Positions 59,497 to 64,000 of a DNA stretch of 64,000 nt are shown here, piece by piece. Origin of the DNA: Rubrivivax sp. (GTDB taxonomy: Bacteria; Pseudomonadota; Gammaproteobacteria; Burkholderiales; Burkholderiaceae_C). The position numbers were made by a program, and so were the translations under genes. The notes under the pieces are model-generated. The model searched no databases. It saw only the letters and a program-made list of their open reading frames with translations, and was not told the DNA's origin. The DNA is taken from positions 62,001-126,000 of the forward strand of contig JAHBZS010000004.1 of the NCBI GenBank assembly GCA_019635285.1, read 5' to 3'. How positions within the stretch are numbered: the stretch's first letter is position 1; every line of letters starts with the position of its first letter.

Positions 59497-59985
59497 ATGA
59501 GCACCCTGAGCCATGCGGTTCCAGCGGGCTTCGTGCCCGTCAAGCTGGGCAGCACCTTCGCCACGCACAGCGCCGAGCTGTATGCGCGCTGGCACGACGA
59601 TCACCTGCAGGTGGGCTTCGTCGTGCAGCCGCACCAGGTGAACCCGGGCGGGCGCTGCCACGGCGGCATGCTCAGCCTGCTGGCCGACATCGTGCTGTCC
59701 TCCGCCGCGCAGTACCAGACCGCCATTCCGCGCCAGTTCCTGCCGACCATCAGCCTGCAGCTGGACTTCATGAACGGCGCGCCGCTCGGCCACTGGGTGC
59801 AGGGCGAGGCCGACATCCTGGAAGTGACGAAGAACCTGGTGTTCTCGCAGGGCACCATCCGCTGCGACGGCAAGGTGGTGGCCCGCGCCAGTGGTGTGTT
59901 CCGCCGCGGCCCGCTGCTGCCCGACACCGACAGCGACCACCTGCTGCAGCTGCCGGGCATGCCGGCGCGCGCGGCAGGCTCCTAG
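59497..59985 (+). CDS. PaaI-type hotdog thioesterase
   Basis: 162-residue hotdog protein. The family motif is NPGGRCHGGMLSLLADIVLS (HGG then Asp as the base), and LPTISLQLDFMNGAPLGHWV and LVFSQGTIRCDGKVVARASG form the second half. Such thioesterases remove dead-end or excess CoA esters and release CoA. ATG 59497 is backed by GCGGAGG 6 nt upstream. It is the last gene of the + strand ring-cleavage operon, ending 4 nt into the convergent NADPH oxidoreductase gene. Confidence 0.88.
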   Translation: MSTLSHAVPAGFVPVKLGSTFATHSAELYARWHDDHLQVGFVVQPHQVNPGGRCHGGMLSLLADIVLSSAAQYQTAIPRQFLPTISLQLDFMNGAPLGHWVQGEADILEVTKNLVFSQGTIRCDGKVVARASGVFRRGPLLPDTDSDHLLQLPGMPARAAGS

Positions 59986-60983
59986 AGCCGTATCAACCGC
60001 TTGCCCAGGTTCTCGCCGCGGTACAGCCCGGCGATTGCGTCGGGCGCCTGTTCCAGGCCATCGAGCACCTCCTCCACGTACTGCAAACGACCTTCGCGGA
60101 TCCAGCGCTGCAGGTCGGCGCGCGCCACGTCGCCATGCTGCGGGTGGTCGAAGATGACGAAGCCCTGCATGCGCGCGCGCTTGACCAGCAGATGGCGCTC
60201 CACGCGCGGCCCCAGCGGCGCCGGCTGCCAGCTCGCCACCGAGGCCGTGCCGCAGATCACCACGCGCGCACCGACGGCCAGCTGCGCCATCACCGCGTCG
60301 CTGATGGCGCCGGCCGTGTTGTCGAAGTAGACATTCACGCCGCCCTCGCAGGCGCGTTGCAGCGCCGGCTCGAAGCCCGGCGCCTTGTAGTCCAGCGCAA
60401 CGTCGTAGCCGAAGCGCTGCAGGCACAGCTGCCGCTTGGCCTCGCCGCCGGCGATGCCCACCGTGCGGCAGCCGCGGATCCTGGCGATCTGCCCGACCAC
60501 CGAGCCGACCGCGCCGGCGGCGGTGGACACCACCACCGTGTCGCCGGGCTGTGGCTGGCCGATCTCGAGCAGCCCGTAGTGCGCGGTGACGCCGTTGATG
60601 CCCATCACGCCGAGCGCGGTGGACAGCGGCAGGTCGCCGTCGTCGACGCGACGCTGGATCTGGGCCGGCTCCACCACCGCCAGCTCCTGCCAGCCGAACA
60701 GGCCGGTCACCGGCGTGCCCACCGGCCAGTCCGGGTGGTTGGACATGTCCACGTGGCCGGCGGCGAAGGCGCGCATCACGCCGCCCAGCGGCACCGGCTC
60801 GGCATAGTTGGCCACCGCGCTGACCCAGCCGCGCATCGCCGGCTCCACCGACAGCCAGCGGTTGCGCACGCGCAGCTGGCCCGGCCCCGGCAGCGGTGCC
60901 GGAACCTCGACGATGCGGAAGTGCTGCGCCTGCGGAATGCCCTCGGGCCGGCTGGCCAGGATCACCTGGCGATGGGTCTGCAT
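59982..60983 (-). CDS. NADPH-dependent MDR oxidoreductase (prostaglandin reductase/CurA-like)
   Basis: 333-residue zinc-free MDR enzyme: QVILASRPEGIPQAQHFRI at the N-terminus, RNRWLSVEPAMRGWVSA, then TAAGAVGSVVGQIARIRGC (nucleotide motif), and GVNVYFDNTAGAISDAVMAQ. This is the leukotriene B4 12-hydroxydehydrogenase/prostaglandin reductase type, which reduces enones or enals with NADPH. ATG 60983 is chosen; a TTG three codons earlier has better spacing from AAGGAG and could be the start. It is alone on the minus strand and diverges from the MaoC gene at 61111; a CATG-centred palindrome lies between. Confidence 0.87.
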   Translation of the reverse strand: MQTHRQVILASRPEGIPQAQHFRIVEVPAPLPGPGQLRVRNRWLSVEPAMRGWVSAVANYAEPVPLGGVMRAFAAGHVDMSNHPDWPVGTPVTGLFGWQELAVVEPAQIQRRVDDGDLPLSTALGVMGINGVTAHYGLLEIGQPQPGDTVVVSTAAGAVGSVVGQIARIRGCRTVGIAGGEAKRQLCLQRFGYDVALDYKAPGFEPALQRACEGGVNVYFDNTAGAISDAVMAQLAVGARVVICGTASVASWQPAPLGPRVERHLLVKRARMQGFVIFDHPQHGDVARADLQRWIREGRLQYVEEVLDGLEQAPDAIAGLYRGENLGKRLIRL

Positions 60984-61048
60984 GCTGCTCAACGAGGCTC
61001 TCCTTATCAAGGTTGGACCCGAGTTGCATTCGAGGGCCCTTTGATATA

Positions 61049-61062
61049 GTACACATGCGTAC
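61049..61062. promoter_or_regulatory. CATG-centred palindrome (GTACACATGCGTAC)
   Basis: 14-bp near-palindrome in the divergent promoter region between the MDR oxidoreductase (60983, -) and the MaoC hydratase (61111, +). It agrees with the reverse complement of the site at 44623 in 13 of 14 positions. A looser dyad GTACAC (61049-61054) with GTGTAC (61064-61069) surrounds it. It sits in an AT-rich patch (TTGATATAGTACAC). Confidence 0.5.
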
Positions 61063-61110
61063 CGTGTACATCCATACGCTGACAACAAGGACGACGAGGG
61101 GTAAACACCG

Positions 61111-61563
61111 ATGGCAGGTCGATGGTTCGAGGAGTTTGCGGTCGGGCAGGTTTTCGAGCACGAGATCCGGCGCACCGTGACCGAAGCCGACAACATGTGG
61201 TTCAGCAACGCCACCTACAACCCGGCGCAGATCCACATCGACTTCGAATACTGCAAGGCCACCGAGTTCGGCCAGCCGCTGGTCAACAGCATCTTCACGC
61301 TCGGCCTGGTGATCGGCTTGTCGGTGCAGGACACCACGCTCGGCACCACGGTGGCCAACCTGGGCATGAGCGACACGCGCTTTCCCAAGCCGGTGTTCCA
61401 CGGCGACACCCTGCGCTCGCGCACCACGGTGAAGGAACTGCGCGACAGCAAGTCGCGGCCCAACGCGGGCATCGTGACCTTCCTGCACCAGGGCTTCAAC
61501 CAGCGTGGCGAGGAGGTCTGTACCTGCACGCGCCAGGCGCTGATGTTGAGGAAGGCGGCATGA
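61111..61563 (+). CDS. MaoC-family dehydratase (mesaconyl/itaconyl-CoA hydratase-like)
   Basis: 150-residue single-hotdog hydratase: [40 protein letters not shown] (Asn-Pro-x-x-His form of the catalytic motif), and [39 protein letters not shown] is the usual C-terminal segment. It begins the last + strand operon, followed by a CitE-like lyase and acyl-CoA dehydrogenases. MaoC plus CitE-like pairs occur in itaconate and methylaspartate-cycle pathways, so a C5 dicarboxylyl-CoA substrate is possible; hydration of a longer enoyl-CoA is the alternative. Confidence 0.88.
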   Translation: MAGRWFEEFAVGQVFEHEIRRTVTEADNMWFSNATYNPAQIHIDFEYCKATEFGQPLVNSIFTLGLVIGLSVQDTTLGTTVANLGMSDTRFPKPVFHGDTLRSRTTVKELRDSKSRPNAGIVTFLHQGFNQRGEEVCTCTRQALMLRKAA

Positions 61564-61574
61564 GCGCCGCCGGG

Positions 61575-61630
61575 CCGTTCCCAAGGCGCTCGCTCCCCCT
61601 CGGGGGGACGGCGCGCAGCGCCCAGGGGGT
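61575..61630. repeat. GC-rich hairpin repeat (REP-like)
   Basis: Nested inverted repeats: outer arms GGCGCT (61585-61590) and AGCGCC (61617-61622), inner arms CCCCC (61595-61599) and GGGGG (61602-61606) around TC. The motif TCGCTCCCCCTCGGGGGG is a familiar intergenic signature of Comamonadaceae-like and Rubrivivax-like genomes. It lies between co-directional MaoC and CitE-like genes, so a complete transcription stop is unlikely; it may tune expression between them. Confidence 0.55.
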
Positions 61631-61636
61631 CCACCC

Positions 61637-62506
61637 ATGAAGCTGCGCTCGATGCTGTTCGTGCCGGCCGACAGCGAACGCAAGCTCGACAAGTCGCGCA
61701 CCAGCCCGGCCGACGTGCTGATCCTCGACCTGGAGGACGCGGTCGCCGAAGCCCGCAAGCCCGTGGCGCGCACGATGGCGGCCGAGTTCATCGCCACGCA
61801 GGCCGCAGCGATCGGGCCGCGGCTGTTCGTGCGCATCAATCCGCTGGACACGCCGCTGGCGATGCCCGACCTGGCCGCGGTGGTCGTGCCCGGCCTGGCC
61901 GGCATCCTGCTGCCGAAGACGCGCAGTGCCGCCGATCTGCTGCAGCTGGGCCACGGCCTCGATGCACTGGAAGCGCGCGCCGGCCTCGAACGCGGCAGCG
62001 TGAAGATCGTGCCGGTGGCCACCGAGACGCCGCAGGCGCTGCTGAACATGCAGGGCTTCAGTGGGCCGATACCGCGCCTGGCCGGCGTCACCTGGGGTGC
62101 CGAAGACCTGTCGGCGGCCATCGGTGCCGTCTCCAACCGCGACGAGGATGGCAGCTTCTCGCCGCTGTACCAGTGGGCCGCGTCGCTGTGCCTGACCGCC
62201 GCCGCCGCTGCCGGCGTGCCGCCGATCGACACGCTGCATGCCGACTTCCGCGATGCCGCCGGGCTGGCGGCCGCCTGCCGCGCGTCGCGCCGCCGAGGTT
62301 TCCGCGGCCGCATCGCCATCCACCCCGATCAGGTCAAGACCATCAACGCCGCCTACTCGCCCAGCGAAGCAGAGATCGCGCATGCGCGCCGCATCGTCGA
62401 GGCCTTCGCTGCCCAGCCCGAGGCCGGCACGCTGTCGATCGACGGCGTGATGGTCGACAAGCCTCACCTCACGCAGGCGCTGCGCACGCTGGACGCCGCG
62501 CACTAA
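61637..62506 (+). CDS. HpcH/HpaI-CitE-like CoA ester lyase
   Basis: 289-residue TIM-barrel lyase: RSMLFVPADSERKLDKSRTS, LILDLEDAVAEARKPVARTM (metal-site Glu/Asp), KIVPVATETPQALLNMQ, and VTWGAEDLSAAIGA with another metal ligand; IAIHPDQVKTINAAY closes the barrel. Members cleave malyl-, methylmalyl- or citramalyl-CoA with Mg2+. Gene order with the MaoC hydratase suggests it splits the hydrated product, for example citramalyl-CoA to acetyl-CoA and pyruvate. The start at 61637 follows a GC-rich hairpin; no strong ribosome binding site is seen. Confidence 0.9.
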   Translation: MKLRSMLFVPADSERKLDKSRTSPADVLILDLEDAVAEARKPVARTMAAEFIATQAAAIGPRLFVRINPLDTPLAMPDLAAVVVPGLAGILLPKTRSAADLLQLGHGLDALEARAGLERGSVKIVPVATETPQALLNMQGFSGPIPRLAGVTWGAEDLSAAIGAVSNRDEDGSFSPLYQWAASLCLTAAAAAGVPPIDTLHADFRDAAGLAAACRASRRRGFRGRIAIHPDQVKTINAAYSPSEAEIAHARRIVEAFAAQPEAGTLSIDGVMVDKPHLTQALRTLDAAH

Positions 62507-62527
62507 AGCACGCCAGGAGACACCCCG

Positions 62528-63694
62528 ATGGACTTTTCCATCAGCGACGACCACCGCGCCATCCGCGACGGTGTGGCCGCGGTCGCCAAACGCTTCGACG
62601 ACGAATATTGGCTGGCGCGCGACGAGGACGGCGAGTTCCCGCGCGAGTTCCACCGCGCCATGGCCGAAGCCGGCTGGCTGGGCATCACCATGCCCACCGA
62701 CTACGGCGGCGCCGGCCTCGGCGTCACCGAAGCCGCAATCATGATGCACGAGCTGTCCAGCCACGGCGGTGGCATGGCGGCAGCCAGCACGGTGCACATC
62801 AACCTGTTCGGGCCGCATCCGATCGTCGTCTTCGGTACGCCGGAACAGAAGGCGCGCTGGATACCGCGCCTGGTGGCCGGCGAGGACCAGTGCGCCTTCG
62901 GCTTCACCGAGCCCGATGCCGGGCTCAACACCACCGCCATCAAGACCTTCGCGCAGAAGGTACCGGGCGGCTACCTGGTGCACGGGCAGAAGGTCTGGAC
63001 CAGCACCGCGCAGGTGGCCAGCAAGATCATGCTGCTGACGCGCACCACCAAGCTCGAGGACTGCAAGCGCCCGACCGACGGCATCACGATCTTCTACACC
63101 GACCTGGACCGCAGCAAGATCGAGGTGCGGCGCATTCCGAAGATGGGCCGCAAGGCGGTGGACAGCAACGCCATCTTCATCGACGGGCTGTTCATTCCCG
63201 ACAGCGACCGCATCGGCGAAGAGGGCAAGGGCTTCTCCTACATCCTGCACAGCCTGAACCCCGAGCGGCTGCTGGTGGCCAGCGAGGCCATCGCCATCGG
63301 CCAGGACGCGCTGCGCCGCGCCACGCAGTACGCGCGCGAACGCATCGTCTTCGACCGCCCGATCGGCCAGAACCAGGGCATCCAGCATCCGCTGGCCGAG
63401 CGCTGGATGGCGCTGGAAGCCGCCTGGACGATGGTGATGAAGGGCGCCTGGCTGTACGACAACCACCAGCCCTGCGGCGCGGAAGCCAACACCGCCAAGT
63501 TCCTGGGCGCGCGCGCCGGGCAGGACGCCTGCATGCAGGCGGTGCTGACGCACGGCGGCTTCGGCTATGCCAAGGAATACCACGTCGAGCGCTTGCTGCG
63601 CGAAGTGACCATCACGCGCATCGCGCCGGTCACCGAACAGCTGATCCTGTCCTTCATCGCCGAGAAGGTGCTGGATCTTCCCAAGTCCTATTGA
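62528..63694 (+). CDS. Acyl-CoA dehydrogenase
   Basis: 388-residue ACAD with FGFTEPDAGLNTTAIKTFA, YLVHGQKVWTSTAQVASKIM, RERIVFDRPIGQNQGIQHPL, LTHGGFGYAKEYHVERLLRE and ITRIAPVTEQLILSFIAEKV. The YEGT motif is replaced by APVT, so the classical Glu position holds Pro; this is a recognised subclass (IAPV then SEE/TEQ) of betaproteobacterial ACADs whose base must be elsewhere. GGAGACACCCCG precedes the ATG. It follows the CitE-like gene by 21 nt and precedes another ACAD, a pair that may form a heteromer. Confidence 0.9.
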   Translation: MDFSISDDHRAIRDGVAAVAKRFDDEYWLARDEDGEFPREFHRAMAEAGWLGITMPTDYGGAGLGVTEAAIMMHELSSHGGGMAAASTVHINLFGPHPIVVFGTPEQKARWIPRLVAGEDQCAFGFTEPDAGLNTTAIKTFAQKVPGGYLVHGQKVWTSTAQVASKIMLLTRTTKLEDCKRPTDGITIFYTDLDRSKIEVRRIPKMGRKAVDSNAIFIDGLFIPDSDRIGEEGKGFSYILHSLNPERLLVASEAIAIGQDALRRATQYARERIVFDRPIGQNQGIQHPLAERWMALEAAWTMVMKGAWLYDNHQPCGAEANTAKFLGARAGQDACMQAVLTHGGFGYAKEYHVERLLREVTITRIAPVTEQLILSFIAEKVLDLPKSY

Positions 63695-63713
63695 GCCGGA
63701 AAGGCCACCGAAC

Positions 63714-64000
63714 ATGTTCAAGCGCGAGCTCTTCAACGAGGACCACGAAGCCTTCCGCGACACCGTCCGGCGCTTCATCGAGCAGGAGATTGCCCCCAAC
63801 CACGCCAAGTGGGAGGAGCAGCAGGTGGTGCCGCGCGATCTGTGGCTGAAGGCCGGAGCCGCGGGCCTGCTGTGCTGCACCGTGCCCGAGCAATACGGCG
63901 GCGCCGGCGCCGACTACCTGTTCGACGTGGTCGTGTTCGAGGAGATGGCCCGCTCCGGCTTCACCGGGCCCGGCTTCATGATCCACTGCGACCTGGTCGC
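63714..64000 (+). CDS. Acyl-CoA dehydrogenase, N-terminal part (cut by window end)
   Basis: The first 95 residues of an ACAD: MFKRELFNEDHEAFRDTVRR, FIEQEIAPNHAKWEEQQVVP and CTVPEQYGGAGADYLFDVVV, the standard N-terminal helical domain. The FAD loop and catalytic region lie beyond the window. It begins 19 nt after the previous acyl-CoA dehydrogenase gene, in the same operon. The reading frame is open to the last base, so the gene is truncated by the window only. Confidence 0.88.
   Translation, partial: MFKRELFNEDHEAFRDTVRRFIEQEIAPNHAKWEEQQVVPRDLWLKAGAAGLLCCTVPEQYGGAGADYLFDVVVFEEMARSGFTGPGFMIHCDLV

Noticed and set aside
61496-63880. 794-codon minus-strand frame over the CitE-like and acyl-CoA dehydrogenase genes
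   Set aside because: Antisense shadow without domains; overlapping sense genes have intact motifs and ribosome binding sites.

Overview
The window is a 64 kb block of very GC-rich DNA packed almost end to end with catabolic genes. The features point to a betaproteobacterium of the order Burkholderiales: a Bug/TctC-type periplasmic binding protein, TRAP and Liv-type ABC uptake systems, chained ATGA/TGATG gene overlaps, and short GC-rich intergenic hairpin repeats of a kind common in that order. The species assignment is inference. I see no rRNA or tRNA gene, insertion sequence, phage gene, CRISPR array or replication origin.

Layout. 1-6506 (+): end of a CaiB/BaiF CoA-transferase, a double-domain acyl-CoA dehydrogenase (ACAD), and an aldehyde dehydrogenase / zinc alcohol dehydrogenase / cytochrome P450 cassette. 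14667-6528 (-): ACAD, Bug binding protein, crotonase, a complete DctPQM TRAP transporter, an AttH/CrtC-like protein and a sugar-kinase-like phosphotransferase. 14726-15236: a decayed CaiB/BaiF pseudogene. 15318-19246 (+): acyl-CoA ligase, ABC binding protein, ACAD. 20832-19262 (-): two crotonases. 20915-28568 (+): AttH/CrtC-like protein, Crp/Fnr regulator, phosphotransferase with a small helical partner, fused TRAP permease, TRAP binding protein, and a third AttH/CrtC-like protein. 33180-28649 (-): Liv-type ABC importer. 37563-33322 (-): ACAD, PECR-like reductase, histidine phosphatase, phosphotransferase, small partner. 44551-37621 (-): two SDRs, ACAD, phosphotransferase, nitroreductase, 3-hydroxyacyl-CoA dehydrogenase, alpha-methylacyl-CoA racemase. 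44657-47581 (+): quinone-oxidoreductase-like enzyme, hydratase 2, PanE-like reductase. 49955-47533 (-): CoA ligase and crotonase. 51541-50079 (-): MFE-2-like SDR and a MarR regulator. 51655-59985 (+): HMGCS/KAS-III-like protein with DUF35 domain, SCP2-type thiolase, BadH-like and BadI-like ring-cleavage enzymes, a FadB/FadJ N-terminal half, a two-subunit MaoC hydratase, a CoA-transferase-like protein and a thioesterase. 60983-59982 (-): NADPH oxidoreductase. 61111-64000 (+): MaoC hydratase, CitE-like lyase and two ACADs, the last cut by the window end.

Together these genes look like an uptake and beta-oxidation programme for alicyclic, methyl-branched carboxylic acids (terpenoid, naphthenic or steroid-derived; the substrate cannot be read from sequence). 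The substrate is imported, possibly hydroxylated, ligated to CoA and epimerised by the racemase. It is then dehydrogenated, hydrated, oxidised and thiolysed by enzymes resembling the peroxisomal branched-chain set, and rings are opened by BadH/BadI homologues. Four phosphotransferases, two with a small helical partner, suggest a kinase-type route for hydroxyacyl-CoA like that of levulinate catabolism (LvaAB/LvaC).

Two observations stand out. A 12-bp palindrome close to TACGCTAGCGTA recurs in seven promoter regions between 15 and 52 kb, as expected of one regulon. Three divergent AttH/CrtC-like proteins are present, and two of them sit beside TRAP transporters and phosphotransferases, a repeated neighbourhood of unknown function.
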